Origin: Bacteroidota bacterium | GTDB lineage: Bacteria; Bacteroidota; Bacteroidia; Chitinophagales; Chitinophagaceae | Assembly (NCBI GenBank): GCA_018267625.1 | Contig: JAFDYC010000074.1 | Coordinates: 1 to 64,000, forward strand | Direction of reading: 5' to 3' | Length of the DNA: 64,000 bases | Shown: positions 25,451 through 35,269 of the stretch, one piece after another | How the letters are laid out: every line of letters begins with the position of its first letter | Position numbering within the stretch: position 1 is the first letter of the stretch | Position numbers and translations under genes: made by a program | The notes under the pieces: generated by a model | Databases searched by the model: none | What the model was told of the DNA's origin: nothing | What the model saw: only the letters and a program-made list of their open reading frames with translations

Positions 25451-27232
25451 TTGTCACAACTTTTTCGCAAGAAATCCATTCAGCAGATACAGGCGGATGC
25501 TGCTGCTGGTTTGGGAGATGAGCATAGTTCTTCCGGTTCAATGCGCCGGGTGTTGGGAGTACGAGATTTAGCGGCATTAGGAGTAGCGGCGATTATTGGT
25601 GCCGGGATTTTCAGTACGGTAGGCAAGAGTTGTTTTTTTGGGGGGCCGGCGGTTATTTTTCTCTTCATCATTACGGCCGTCACCTGTGGGTTTTCGGCAC
25701 TTTGTTATGCCGAGTTTGCGGCGCGTATCCCCGTCAGTGGGAGTGCCTATACATATTCTTATGCCAGTTTTGGGGAGTTGATAGCCTGGATTATAGGTTG
25801 GGATCTCATCATGGAATATGCGATTGGGAACATTGTTGTAGCGGCCTCATGGAGTTCCAATCTGGTTTCATTTTTAGACAATCTTTCGGCCGGTATCAAT
25901 CAGCGGATGCCCGGTTTGCACTTGTCCTTGCATATTCCTGATTGGTTAGCCACGCCTTGGAGGGGCGCCTGGTTAGCGCATCAGGAAGTGATACGGAATG
26001 CGGCTCAGGGAAATGCCAGTGATGCTGCTACTATGGCCTTGAGCCGGCTTTGGGAGACAGCGCCTCATATAGGTTCCGTGCCCATCATACTCAATGTGCC
26101 CGCGCTCATCATCACTGCACTCATCACCTGGCTCATCTTTATCGGCATTCAAGAGACCCGGCGCATGAGTAATGCTATGGTTGTTTTCAAGCTACTCGTA
26201 ATTGTTGCGGTGATTGCTGTTGGTTTTTTTTACGTCAATGCCAACAACTGGTCACCCTTTGCGCCCAATGGATTTGGCGGAGTTATGCGAGGGGTGAGTG
26301 CTGTATTCTTTGCCTATATCGGATTTGATGCCATTTCCACCACCGCCGAAGAGTGTCGGAATCCGCAGCGAGATTTACCACGGGGGATGATGTGGGCGCT
26401 CGTCATCTGTACGGTTTTATACATCCTGGTGGCGCTCGTGCTCACCGGCATGGTCAACTATAAGCAGCTCAATGTGGAAGATTTTCTTGCATCTGCTTTT
26501 GCGCATCGGGGGTTAAATTGGTTTTCGGGAGTGATCGCGCTCAGTGCGGTGGTAGCCACTACCAGTGTGATGCTCGTCTTTCAGTTAGGCCAGCCGCGGA
26601 TATGGATGAGTATGAGTAGAGATGGATTATTGCCGCCCCGGTTTGCGAAGCTGCATCCTCGCTATAAGACGCCCGGTTTTTCCACCCTCATGACCGGCTT
26701 GCTGGTAGGAATTCCTGCATTAGTACTTGATTCAGACTTGGTCACCGACCTCACCAGCATTGGGACTCTTTTTGCATTCGCCTTAGTGTGTGGCGGGGTA
26801 TTGTTGCTGCCTACGGCAGAAAAAGGAACAGGGTTCCGGGTGCCCTATGTGAATGGGCGATGGATTGTGCCCCTTGTGTTTGTAGTCAGTATGACCGTGG
26901 TGCTCTACACATCGCCCCATTTCCTGCGCGACTTCTTTTCACTGCAAGATGGTGGGCATCCTGAGTGGAGCCAAGCAGAAGTATTTCTTGAGAGAATCCC
27001 TCATTATCTGTTGGCCCTGCTCATTGTTGCCTTAGTGGTGCTCAGTTTTCTAAAGCGGTTGTCCTTGATTCCCGTGCTCGGAATGTTATCCTGCTTTTAC
27101 CTTATCGCCGAGTTAGGCATAGCCAATTGGCTGCGCTTTTTTGTGTGGCTGATTGTCGGCTTAGCTATCTACTTTTTGTATGGAAAGAGCCGAAGCAAGC
27201 TGGCTCTTTCCGGAGAGAAAAAGCAGGAGTAG
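25451..27232 (+). CDS. APC-family amino acid permease (cationic amino acid transporter type)
   Basis: Inner-membrane secondary transporter of the amino acid-polyamine-organocation superfamily, 593 residues with about 12-14 helices. Key motifs are LGVRDLAALGVAAIIGAGIFSTVGK in the first helix (written here in parts: GVAAIIGAGIF), AYTYSYASFGELIAWIIGWDL, and VFFAYIGFDAISTTAEECRNPQRDLPRG, all typical of the CAT-like branch. No ATG lies near the expected start. TTG at 25451 gives MSQLFRKKSIQQIQ, the normal N-terminus of the family in this phylum, so it is preferred to GTG at 25343. Monocistronic by position; the acidic protein downstream is convergent. Confidence 0.92.
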   Translation: MSQLFRKKSIQQIQADAAAGLGDEHSSSGSMRRVLGVRDLAALGVAAIIGAGIFSTVGKSCFFGGPAVIFLFIITAVTCGFSALCYAEFAARIPVSGSAYTYSYASFGELIAWIIGWDLIMEYAIGNIVVAASWSSNLVSFLDNLSAGINQRMPGLHLSLHIPDWLATPWRGAWLAHQEVIRNAAQGNASDAATMALSRLWETAPHIGSVPIILNVPALIITALITWLIFIGIQETRRMSNAMVVFKLLVIVAVIAVGFFYVNANNWSPFAPNGFGGVMRGVSAVFFAYIGFDAISTTAEECRNPQRDLPRGMMWALVICTVLYILVALVLTGMVNYKQLNVEDFLASAFAHRGLNWFSGVIALSAVVATTSVMLVFQLGQPRIWMSMSRDGLLPPRFAKLHPRYKTPGFSTLMTGLLVGIPALVLDSDLVTDLTSIGTLFAFALVCGGVLLLPTAEKGTGFRVPYVNGRWIVPLVFVVSMTVVLYTSPHFLRDFFSLQDGGHPEWSQAEVFLERIPHYLLALLIVALVVLSFLKRLSLIPVLGMLSCFYLIAELGIANWLRFFVWLIVGLAIYFLYGKSRSKLALSGEKKQE

Positions 27233-27260
27233 TGCGGCATAGAACAGGGAATACGGAAAC

Positions 27261-27743
27261 TTACAAGTCTTCATCCGCTTCATGCTCCGGCAGGCTGTCC
27301 TGGCCCAGGCTGTAATAATTATTCTCTTCATCTTCCTCGCCGATTGCTTCATCGGCATCATCCGACTCAGCTCCTGGTACATCCAGGTCAGAGCCTTCCT
27401 GGTTGTAGGGAGGATGCTGTTCATTCAAGGCGGTGCCCTGAGGGTCTGTCGTGTCCAGCAGGGGATCTTCGAGGTCGGGGCGACTCAGCCTTCTGTTTTG
27501 GAACGCGGCATCCAGCAGAGCTGATTCTTCCGGGCTGACATCATACCGGGAAGGGTGGCTTGCAGGCTTTGAAGGCAGTTCAGTTTCCTGTTTCAAAGAA
27601 TCAGGTGCTGATTCTTCCGGCCTGTGAAGCTTATCCAATTCCACGCGTTGGTTGTGTTTGGTGATGTCTTCTTCGGCAGGGTAGGGCGGGTAGCCCGGAA
27701 ACGCATCAGCTGTCATCGCTGGTTGTTTATTAGCAGTGTTCAT
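27261..27743 (-). CDS. Acidic low-complexity protein, unknown
   Basis: A 160-residue, highly acidic, Pro-rich protein with no membrane segment or signal peptide. It opens with an ordered-looking motif, FPGYPPYPAEEDITKHNQR, then a disordered region with a YDVSPEESALLDAAFQNR patch near residues 67-85, and ends in a run of Asp/Glu. The FPGYP-YPA-EDI opening occurs in conserved hypothetical proteins of Chitinophagales as far as I recall. Stand-alone gene, convergent with the permease. Confidence 0.75.
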   Translation of the reverse strand: MNTANKQPAMTADAFPGYPPYPAEEDITKHNQRVELDKLHRPEESAPDSLKQETELPSKPASHPSRYDVSPEESALLDAAFQNRRLSRPDLEDPLLDTTDPQGTALNEQHPPYNQEGSDLDVPGAESDDADEAIGEEDEENNYYSLGQDSLPEHEADEDL

Positions 27744-27857
27744 GAGGTTAGCTTTTAGTAGAAAAAGCTAAAAACCTGTGCCTGCAAGGCCCTGGAAAGC
27801 CTAATTTTTCTGAGAAGTAACGCCCCTAAGAGAATCGGATATTTTTTTAGGAACTAC

Positions 27858-29168
27858 TTACTCTTCCGTTAATCCGAATGCGACCATGGCTTCACCCACG
27901 ATAAAAAAGCTACCGGTTATCAGCAAGGCATCTTCCGGTTGCAATGAATTGCGTAGCTCTGAAAGTGCATCTGCTACGGAGCTAAATACGTTGCCATTCA
28001 GTCCCTGTTCCGAAGCAATTTGAGCCAGCTCCGAGGCAGGTAAGGCACGGGGCACCTGAGCGGCGCAGAAGTGTACGTTTTCGTCTTTTGGGAACAAAGC
28101 CAGTGCGCCCCGCACATCCTTATCCCGAACGAAACCCAGCAGGATATGCTTATTCTTTGCTCTGATCTTTTCCCAGTCGCGAAAGACGATGTTCAATCCG
28201 GCCGGGTTATGGGCTACGTCAGCGAGAATTAAAGGCTGCTCCTGCCAGCAATCCCAGCGGCCGCGCAAGCCCGTCAGTGAGGAAACCGATGCCAAGCCTT
28301 GTAAGAGGGCAGTATCAGTCAGTGTCCAGCCCAGGCCTCGCATCAACTCTGTCGCGGCCAGCACCGTCCTGATGTTAGCCAACTGATAAGAGCCCTTCAG
28401 GGGGCATGAAATCTGAAAAACCGTACCCTGGCCGGAGTGTTGTGCCCGATAATAATTTCCATCTTCCTTCAAGTGCCAATGTTCTGCAGCCCGGTAGAGG
28501 GGGGCATGTTCTGTTTTCGCTTTTGCAAGAAACACCGGCATGGTTTCCGGGTCGTCTTCGCCAATCAGCACCGGGGTATGGGCTTTGATGATACCCGCCT
28601 TTTCGCCGGCAATGGCAGCAAGGGTTTTGCCCAGGATATCGGTATGTTCCAGGCTGATGTTTGTGATGATGCTCAATTCCGGCAGGATCACATTCGTTGA
28701 GTCTAAGCGACCGCCCAGGCCCGTTTCGATGATAGCGATATCCACTTCGGCATCGGCAAAGGCAGCGAACGCCATACCCACCGTGATTTCAAAAAAAGAA
28801 GGTTCTATCCGTTCAATATCCAGGCGGTGAAGTGCTACGAAATCAGTTACGAACGATTTCGGAATCATGCGCCCGTTGATGCGGATACGTTCGCGGAAAT
28901 CGGCTAAGTGAGGTGAGGTGTAGAGGCCGGTTTTATAACCTGCCTGTTGGAAGATGGCTGCGAGCATATGGCTGGTGCTACCCTTGCCATTCGAGCCCGC
29001 TATGTGGATGCATTTCAGCTTGCTCTGCGGTTGATTCAGGACTTCGCAGAGTGCCCGGATATTTCCTAAGTCCTTCTTAATTGCTGCAGCACCCATGCGG
29101 GAAAACATAGGCAGGCAGGAGAAGAGATAGTCGAGCGTTTGCCGGTAATCAGCGTCGCTGTGATTCAT
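27858..29168 (-). CDS. folC: Bifunctional folylpolyglutamate/dihydrofolate synthase
   Basis: Adds glutamate to dihydropteroate and folates. The 436-residue Mur-ligase-like enzyme has the P-loop IAGSNGKGSTSHMLAAI near residues 56-72, the YTSPHLADFRERIRING segment after it, the catalytic-region FFEITVGMAFAAFADAEVDIAIIETGLGGRLDSTNV in parts (IETGLGGRLD), NISLEHTDILG, and GEKAGIIK. The C-terminal domain has DVAHNPAGL. Its ATG abuts the stop of tonB (shared base at 29168), so the two form an operon, an order often seen in Bacteroidota. Confidence 0.95.
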   Translation of the reverse strand: MNHSDADYRQTLDYLFSCLPMFSRMGAAAIKKDLGNIRALCEVLNQPQSKLKCIHIAGSNGKGSTSHMLAAIFQQAGYKTGLYTSPHLADFRERIRINGRMIPKSFVTDFVALHRLDIERIEPSFFEITVGMAFAAFADAEVDIAIIETGLGGRLDSTNVILPELSIITNISLEHTDILGKTLAAIAGEKAGIIKAHTPVLIGEDDPETMPVFLAKAKTEHAPLYRAAEHWHLKEDGNYYRAQHSGQGTVFQISCPLKGSYQLANIRTVLAATELMRGLGWTLTDTALLQGLASVSSLTGLRGRWDCWQEQPLILADVAHNPAGLNIVFRDWEKIRAKNKHILLGFVRDKDVRGALALFPKDENVHFCAAQVPRALPASELAQIASEQGLNGNVFSSVADALSELRNSLQPEDALLITGSFFIVGEAMVAFGLTEE

Positions 29169-30019
29169 TATTGCCTTGTCGTAAACACGAAAATAATTTC
29201 GCCAAACTGTTCATCCGGTGCCTGGCTGTCAGCATTGAACCTTGCTTCTTGCGCTTTGTGCAGCGCAATAGCGTTCAGGTCGCTGTTGGTAGAAGATTTG
29301 ATTTGCCGGTTGGTGATGGAGCCATCGCGGGCCACGGTGACCCGAACCACTACCCGGCCACCATGCCTGAAGCGGGCTTCTTTTGTGGGAAAAGCAATCA
29401 TGGTGCGGCCACTGAGTGAATAAGAAACACCGCCCGTACCATTGCCGGGAGAGCCTACATAATTATCAGCGCCTGGCGTTCCCCTGGGCACGCCACGGTC
29501 GTCGGGGCCGGTAGTATTTCCTTCATTGCTGCCCGGCATATTTGCAGCAGCGGAATTGCCACCCCTGCCCGAGCTGCCCGGATAGACGTATCGAGGCCGC
29601 TGCGCCTGTGTGCTGCGGGCATTTGCATTGGAAGGAGCCTGGCTATGGCTGCGGCTTTGGCTGGTAGTAGGTTGGCTGGCATTGCCCCGGCTGTTGGTGG
29701 CTGCGGCTGAAATAGAAGCTGCATTTTCATCATCGCTGCGTTCCACATCGGCACTGGAAGGACTGGCTTCTGCAGCACGGTGGGCAGCCATAGCGCTTGA
29801 AGCGGGGTCTTCTACATCCATCGGCTGGTCATCGCCGCTGCCCTGGTCTGAAGTGCCCAGGTTTACCTCCATGCCCATCTCTACTGAAGCAGGTTGCTGC
29901 GCGGGAAGATTGAAATGCCAGAGTAGCAGGAGCAGCAGGAGCAGGGCATGAATGCCCAATGTGATGAGCAGTGGCCGCGGCTGAACAATAGTTTCGTGAG
30001 CAGAATCAGGCGTATTCAT
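29168..30019 (-). CDS. tonB: TonB-like energy transducer
   Basis: Links inner-membrane proton force to outer-membrane TonB receptors. 283 residues: one N-terminal membrane helix (LLITLGIHALLLLLLLLWHF), a long periplasmic linker rich in Ser, Ala, Asn and Gly rather than Pro, and a C-terminal TonB domain (GGRVVVRVTVARDGSITNRQI, then ALHKAQEARFN). A TAATTTTG -7 box (30035-30042, minus) covers the earlier TTG in-frame start at 30037, so ATG at 30019 is the true start. Neither ExbB nor ExbD is in the window. The next gene downstream, folC, starts at the stop codon. Confidence 0.88.
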   Translation of the reverse strand: MNTPDSAHETIVQPRPLLITLGIHALLLLLLLLWHFNLPAQQPASVEMGMEVNLGTSDQGSGDDQPMDVEDPASSAMAAHRAAEASPSSADVERSDDENAASISAAATNSRGNASQPTTSQSRSHSQAPSNANARSTQAQRPRYVYPGSSGRGGNSAAANMPGSNEGNTTGPDDRGVPRGTPGADNYVGSPGNGTGGVSYSLSGRTMIAFPTKEARFRHGGRVVVRVTVARDGSITNRQIKSSTNSDLNAIALHKAQEARFNADSQAPDEQFGEIIFVFTTRQ

Positions 30020-30034
30020 AGCGGATGGTGTTTC

Positions 30035-30042
30035 CAAAATTA
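30035..30042 (-). promoter_or_regulatory. -7 box (TAATTTTG) of tonB-folC
   Basis: Exact TAnnTTTG match on the minus strand, 15 bp before the tonB ATG; decides the start codon. No good -33 element. Confidence 0.5.
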
Positions 30043-30102
30043 GCGGTTGCCCGGCTACGGTACGGCCTTTGAACCTTCATAGTCCCCATTCCTTACGGCC
30101 CC

Positions 30103-30110
30103 TACTTTTG
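30103..30110 (+). promoter_or_regulatory. -7 box (TACTTTTG) of the TolC-like gene
   Basis: Exact TAnnTTTG match ending 4 bp before the ATG at 30115, implying a leaderless or nearly leaderless mRNA. Confidence 0.45.
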
Positions 30111-30114
30111 CGCC

Positions 30115-31572
30115 ATGCTTCGCCGCCCCCTTGTCTGGCTTCTGCTCTTACTGCCTTTTACATCACAGGCCACTTCTGAACAGGATGACTGGACGCTTGA
30201 ACGCTGCGTTGATTATGCGCTTTCGCATAATATCTCCATTCAGCAAAGTGTACTCAATGAACGCCTGGCTGCCCTGACGTATAAGCAAAGCCGGTTGTCG
30301 CTTTTGCCCAACCTGAACCTTAATACCGGCTATGGCATTTCCTATGGCCGTTCCATTGACCCTACTTCAAATCAGTTTGTAGATGGGCATTACAGCTTCT
30401 CTTCTTTGGGAGGGCAGGCAGATGTACTGCTGTTTGGATGGTTTCAAAAGCGAAACCAGATTGCCAAAAACGACCTGGCTCATCAGGCAGCACAGAGCGA
30501 TTTAGACCAACTGAAAGATGATGTGTCTTTAAATGTGGCTACGGGCTTTCTCCGGGCATTACTGGCCCGGGAGCAAATTGGGGTTGCCGAGCAGCAGGTT
30601 GACCTTTCCCTGCGGCAACTGAAGCAGACACAAAGTTTTGCAGATGCCGGTCGTGTTCCACAATTAAATGTGGCGCAGCTCAGTGCTCAGGTGGCGAATG
30701 ACAGTGCCAGCCTCATTGGTGCTCTTGCGGATTATCAATCGGCCATCCTGGATCTGAAAGCCTTGCTCAACCTTGATTTTGAAACCCCTTTCAGCATCAC
30801 CCCCCCACAAATAGACCCAACGAGCTTATTTACCCTGACAGATTTTGCTCCCGCCGATGTATTTGAGGAAGCCAAGAAACATTTTGGTTCAGTTCGGGGT
30901 GCCGGTCTGCGCGTGAAAAGTGCAAAGAAGGGTTATGCTGCTGCTAAGGGTGGTCTTTGGCCTCAGCTTTCACTCAGTGCACAGGCCGGCAGCAACTATG
31001 CTTCTACCATCAAAGATTATGGTACTCCTTATGTGGATGGAACTATGACGATTGGCTATGTGGATTTAGGCAGCGTCATTAATCAGCCTGGTTTGCCGAA
31101 GCTGCCCGTTACGGCGCCCAACTATGCGGTGCCCGAGTTGGGAACGATGAGTTGGAATAAACAGATGGAAAATAATTTCCGGCATACATATTCCCTCAAC
31201 CTGACGGTGCCCGTGTTTAATGGCTGGGCTTCGGAGGCTAATGTGCGGCAGAATAAAATCAATGTTGAAGCGCAGGAACTGGCAAAGACCAATGTTGAAA
31301 TCAAGCTCAGGCAAGACGTGTATAAAGCTGTGAACGATGCCCGGAGTTCGTTGCAGAAATACCAGGCTGCCCACCGTGCCGCTCAGGCCGCTCAGGAAGC
31401 CTATTCCTATGCCGAGCAACGCTACGACCTCGGCCTTTCCAGTACAGTAGATTACCTGACCACCAAGAATAATCAGTTCAAAGCAGAATCGTCCCTCATC
31501 AGTGCCAAATACGACCTCATCTTTCGCTTGAAAGTGATTGACTACTACCTGGGCCGAACATTGAAATTGTAA
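30115..31572 (+). CDS. TolC family outer-membrane efflux protein
   Basis: A 485-residue outer-membrane channel subunit. Signal peptide (about 1-20), then two similar OEP repeats: WTLERCVDYALSHNISIQQS with long heptad helices, and a second half starting near residue 250 with LSLSAQAGSNYAST and YSLNLTVPVFNG, ending in AEQRYDLGLSSTVDYLTTKNNQ. The trimer would form a beta-barrel plus periplasmic coiled-coil tunnel. No membrane-fusion protein or pump gene adjoins it; the following genes are metabolic, so its inner-membrane partner must be elsewhere. Divergent from tonB. Confidence 0.93.
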   Translation: MLRRPLVWLLLLLPFTSQATSEQDDWTLERCVDYALSHNISIQQSVLNERLAALTYKQSRLSLLPNLNLNTGYGISYGRSIDPTSNQFVDGHYSFSSLGGQADVLLFGWFQKRNQIAKNDLAHQAAQSDLDQLKDDVSLNVATGFLRALLAREQIGVAEQQVDLSLRQLKQTQSFADAGRVPQLNVAQLSAQVANDSASLIGALADYQSAILDLKALLNLDFETPFSITPPQIDPTSLFTLTDFAPADVFEEAKKHFGSVRGAGLRVKSAKKGYAAAKGGLWPQLSLSAQAGSNYASTIKDYGTPYVDGTMTIGYVDLGSVINQPGLPKLPVTAPNYAVPELGTMSWNKQMENNFRHTYSLNLTVPVFNGWASEANVRQNKINVEAQELAKTNVEIKLRQDVYKAVNDARSSLQKYQAAHRAAQAAQEAYSYAEQRYDLGLSSTVDYLTTKNNQFKAESSLISAKYDLIFRLKVIDYYLGRTLKL

Positions 31573-31602
31573 GTACGATTCTCTATTTTATTTAACTCAT
31601 TC

Positions 31603-32418
31603 ATGAACGTTTTGGAAGAGGATGTTGCCGGGGGGCTGAGTCTGTATCGTCAGGTGCTGGAGGAAGCGATCACGGCGGCAGGAGCCATTATTCTTCGCCG
31701 CTTTCAGGGCGATTTTGAAATCAGTCATAAAGAAGGCATCAACAACCTGGTCACAGAAGTGGACCGACAGGCAGAAACCGCCATTATAGAAATCATTCGC
31801 AGGCATTTTCCCAATCACACAATACTTAGTGAGGAAGCAGGCCTGATGGAAGAACATTCTGATTTTGTATGGCTGGTGGACCCCATAGATGGCACTGTCA
31901 ATTTCGCTCACGGCATCCCACTTTGTTGTGTCAGTATTGCGCTGGCATATAAAAAAGAATTGCTGCTCGGTAGTGTGTTCAATCCGATGTTACAGGAACG
32001 TTTTTTCGCACAAAAAAATCTGGGAGCCTGGTTGAATGGGAAACGCATCCATGTATCTGCAAAAGATGATTTTGCACGTGCCTGCCTGGTAACGGGCTTT
32101 CCGTACCAGATGCCCGGTCAGGGTGAACATCCGCTGCGGGTGTTTGAGCGAGCGATCCATCGCGGTTTGCCCGTTCGCCGCTTAGGCTCGGCAGCTATAG
32201 ATCTATGCTGGGTGGCTTGTGGCCGCTTTGATGGTTTTTGGGAACAGAATCTAAGTCCATGGGATATTGCCGCAGGCTACCTGATCGTTGAAGAAGCCGG
32301 TGGCCGTGTGACGGATTTTCAAGCGCAGCCCTATGATATTTTTCACAAGCAAACCTTAGCCACAAACCGGATACTACACGAGCCTCTTCGCCAACTTATC
32401 CTGAATGAAATCTGCTGA
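31603..32418 (+). CDS. Inositol monophosphatase family protein
   Basis: A Li-sensitive-type phosphatase, 271 residues, Mg-dependent. Metal-binding motifs are present: the Glu in LSEEAGL, DPIDGTVNFAHGIP (about 97-110) and WDIAAGYLIVEEAGG (about 225-239), the three signatures of the family. Substrates in bacteria include inositol phosphate, fructose 1,6-bisphosphate and 3'-phosphoadenosine 5'-phosphate; the sequence alone does not choose. It follows the TolC-like gene by 30 bp on the same strand. Confidence 0.93.
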   Translation: MNVLEEDVAGGLSLYRQVLEEAITAAGAIILRRFQGDFEISHKEGINNLVTEVDRQAETAIIEIIRRHFPNHTILSEEAGLMEEHSDFVWLVDPIDGTVNFAHGIPLCCVSIALAYKKELLLGSVFNPMLQERFFAQKNLGAWLNGKRIHVSAKDDFARACLVTGFPYQMPGQGEHPLRVFERAIHRGLPVRRLGSAAIDLCWVACGRFDGFWEQNLSPWDIAAGYLIVEEAGGRVTDFQAQPYDIFHKQTLATNRILHEPLRQLILNEIC

Positions 32419-32535
32419 GTTAGGCTTTGATTTCTGAATTCATTTTTTCAAGAAATTCTTTTCAGTAAAAAAATCTCAATCAATAAGAAATCGAAAGGAG
32501 TTTGTACCGTCAAACCCCCTTCTCAAAATTCATTT

Positions 32536-33564
32536 ATGCCGGAACGTACTGAAATAGCCAGCCTGGGTGAGTTTGGCCTCATCGAGCACCTTACCCGCGA
32601 TAACGAAACCCGAAATGCAGGCACCTTGCTCAGTGTGGGCGATGATGCCGCTGTGATTGACCACTTCGGCAGGCAAACTGTGATCACCACGGACCTGTTG
32701 CTGGAAGGCATTCACTTTGACCTGAGCTACACGCCGCTCAAACATTTAGGCTATAAAGCTGTTGCAGTAAACCTATCGGACCTCTGCGCCATGATGGCGG
32801 TACCGACCCAGATCACGGTCAGCATAGGTATCTCAAACCGGTTTTCTGTAGAGGCGTTGGAAGAGCTTTATTCGGGCATCTACGCCGCTTGCGAGCGTTA
32901 TCAGGTGGACCTGATCGGCGGAGATACATCCTCTTCGTTACGTGGCTTAGTCATTAGCGTGACGGCATTGGGCGAGGTAGCACCCGACCAGTTTGTTACC
33001 CGGGCCGGGGCACAAGTCAACGATTTAATCTGTGTCAGCGGCGATTTGGGTGCGGCCTATCTCGGCCTTCAGATTTTGGAGCGCGAGAAAAAGATATACC
33101 TGGAGCATCCAGACTTGCAGCCTGAACTAGAGACGCATACTTATTGTATTGGGCGGCAACTAAAGCCCGAACCGCGCACCGACATCGTGAAGTTTTTGCA
33201 GGAAAACAGTATTGTGCCGACCAGTATGATTGATGTTTCTGATGGCTTGAGTTCTGAGTTGCTGCACCTCTGCCGGCGCAGTGCTGTAGGCTGTGTGGTG
33301 CATGATGATAAGTTACCCATTCATGCTGAAGCTCGGGCAGCAGCGGATGAGTTGCATCTGAGTGCCGTGACGGCTGCCTTGAGTGGTGGGGAAGATTATG
33401 AACTGCTCTTCACCGTGGCGCAAAGCGACTATGAACGGATAATAAAAAACCCGGGCATTGCGGTAGTGGGATATGTGACCGAAGCCGATAAAGGTGCCCT
33501 ACTTCAGACTAAAGCAGGCCCTGTTCATAAGCTTCAGGCGCAAGGCTGGAATGCGTTTCAATAA
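32536..33564 (+). CDS. thiL: Thiamine-monophosphate kinase
   Basis: Last step of thiamine pyrophosphate synthesis: phosphorylates thiamine monophosphate with ATP. The 342-residue protein has the PurM/ThiL fold motifs: SVGDDAAVID near residue 35, TTDLLLEGIHFDL, AVNLSDLCAMMA, LIGGDTSSS near 132 and MIDVSDGLSSELLHLC near 235. No other thiamine gene is nearby. Start at 32536 lies after a 117-bp gap, so it probably has its own promoter. Confidence 0.95.
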   Translation: MPERTEIASLGEFGLIEHLTRDNETRNAGTLLSVGDDAAVIDHFGRQTVITTDLLLEGIHFDLSYTPLKHLGYKAVAVNLSDLCAMMAVPTQITVSIGISNRFSVEALEELYSGIYAACERYQVDLIGGDTSSSLRGLVISVTALGEVAPDQFVTRAGAQVNDLICVSGDLGAAYLGLQILEREKKIYLEHPDLQPELETHTYCIGRQLKPEPRTDIVKFLQENSIVPTSMIDVSDGLSSELLHLCRRSAVGCVVHDDKLPIHAEARAAADELHLSAVTAALSGGEDYELLFTVAQSDYERIIKNPGIAVVGYVTEADKGALLQTKAGPVHKLQAQGWNAFQ

Positions 33565-33717
33565 CCATGCAACGGGCTCCAATCCGTGGGTACACATCAG
33601 ATTTTTGGCTGCAAGGCAAGCTGTTAAAGCCCATCTAAAAGATTTCTTCTACCAACCTCTCCGAAGTTTTTGCCGTCTCTATCTGCTTCGTACCCTTTAA
33701 TTTCACCCCGCTTCATC

Positions 33718-35157
33718 ATGAAAAAATTGTTTTTCCTGCTTGCAATGCTGACTGGCGTTGCAACCGCTGCAATGGCAAAAGACGGATACAAAATCAGCCT
33801 GAAATTCAGCGACAGAAACCTAAAAGACAGCGTTGTTTACCTCGCACATTACTACGGGAAACCCCTGCCAACGATTTACAAGTTGGACTCCGGCCGGTTT
33901 GATAAAAACAACACTGCGCTCATCGAAAGCAAGGAAAAGATAGTGGGGGGTATCTATATACTGTTGCTCTCCGACCACAGCACCTTCTTTGAATTTCTAC
34001 TCAACAACGGCGATGACATGAGCATCACGGCCAAGGCAGGAGAATTACCGGGAAGCCTGGAGTTTAAAGGTTCTGCTGAAAATGAACGTTTCGTCAGCTA
34101 TGAGCGCTTCCTGAAGACCTTTGGTGAAGGGCAACAAAAGCTAAAACAGGAATTAATTAAGGCTCGTACCAAGGCCGACACCGAAGCCGTGCAGCATCAG
34201 GCAGAGCTGGCCAATAAGGAGCTTGCAAAATACCGCAACGACTATGCGGCAAAATATCCAAACACCTTACTGACCGATATTTTCAATGCCATTTTAGTTC
34301 CTACTGTTCCAGCTGGGACACACTACCTGCCCGATGGGAAAGTGGACTCTGCTTTTGCCTATCGCTATTACAAAGAGCATTACTGGGACAAATTTGCTTT
34401 CAACGACAACCGGCTGATTCATACGCCACTCTTCGATGCCAAGCTGGAAGAATATTTCAACAAGCTGGTATTGCCCTATGCAGACAGCCAAATTGTAGAG
34501 GCAGATACCCTGCTCGCCCGCACTAAAAATTCACCAGACCTCTTCAAATATTCACTTTGGTGGCTTTCCCGCAATGCGGAGCAGAGTAAAATCATGGGTA
34601 TGGACGAAGTGTTTGTCCACCTCGTGGAGAAATACTACATGAAGGGAGATGCCTATTGGTTGAGCAATGACGACTTACAGAAATATATAGACCGCGCTCA
34701 GAAAATTGCTCCCAACGTCATTGGCAACCTGGCTCCTGAAATTATCATGCAGGACATCAACGGCAAGACCATCAAATTATCAGATGTGAAAGCTAAATAC
34801 ACCATTCTGGTATTCTGGATGCCTTCCTGCGGGCATTGTCAGGAAGAAATTCCCAAGCTCGATTCGGTGTATGAAGCGTCCCTGAAAGCCAAAGGAGCCA
34901 AAGTGTATGCTGTGCGTACGGAAGACGATCCGCAGCAATGGCAGGATTTTATCAAGAAGCATCATTTGGAAGACTGGATCAACGTGTATGACCCAAATCG
35001 CACCAGTGATTACCGCGCCAAGTATGATGTGTATCAGACCCCCATCATTTACCTGCTCGATGAACATAAAATCATCCGTGGTAAACGCCTGGACCACGCC
35101 AATATCGGTCAGGTGATAGACATGCTGGAACGCCGCGATAAACAAGCCGGAAGATAA
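33718..35157 (+). CDS. TlpA-like thioredoxin-fold protein with N-terminal DUF4369-type domain
   Basis: A 479-residue exported thiol-disulfide protein. Signal peptide at 1-20 (MKKLFFLLAMLTGVATAAMA). Residues 25-130 resemble the DUF4369 beta-domain; a helical middle follows. The C-terminal thioredoxin fold (about 340-479) has the active site FWMPSCGHCQEEIPKLD with a CGHC pair, and the cis-Pro loop in YQTPIIYLLD. Such Bacteroidota proteins act in the periplasm as reductants for cytochrome c maturation or disulfide isomerisation. ATG at 33718 is chosen because it directly begins the signal peptide. A hairpin follows the gene. Confidence 0.92.
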   Translation: MKKLFFLLAMLTGVATAAMAKDGYKISLKFSDRNLKDSVVYLAHYYGKPLPTIYKLDSGRFDKNNTALIESKEKIVGGIYILLLSDHSTFFEFLLNNGDDMSITAKAGELPGSLEFKGSAENERFVSYERFLKTFGEGQQKLKQELIKARTKADTEAVQHQAELANKELAKYRNDYAAKYPNTLLTDIFNAILVPTVPAGTHYLPDGKVDSAFAYRYYKEHYWDKFAFNDNRLIHTPLFDAKLEEYFNKLVLPYADSQIVEADTLLARTKNSPDLFKYSLWWLSRNAEQSKIMGMDEVFVHLVEKYYMKGDAYWLSNDDLQKYIDRAQKIAPNVIGNLAPEIIMQDINGKTIKLSDVKAKYTILVFWMPSCGHCQEEIPKLDSVYEASLKAKGAKVYAVRTEDDPQQWQDFIKKHHLEDWINVYDPNRTSDYRAKYDVYQTPIIYLLDEHKIIRGKRLDHANIGQVIDMLERRDKQAGR

Positions 35158-35167
35158 TTTTCTACAT

Positions 35168-35196
35168 CAGGAACGCGCCTCAGGGGCGCGTTCCTG
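35168..35196 (+). terminator. Strong hairpin after the redoxin gene
   Basis: 12-bp perfect GC-rich stem (CAGGAACGCGCC with its complement) and a 5-base loop, 10 bp after the stop. No T-tract, so it may stabilise mRNA or work as a factor-assisted terminator. Confidence 0.6.
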
Positions 35197-35269
35197 AATA
35201 TTGCGTTGTAGAAAAATCTACACACCCCAATTCGAGACAACGAAGCCATTAATCACGAGTCCAATAAAA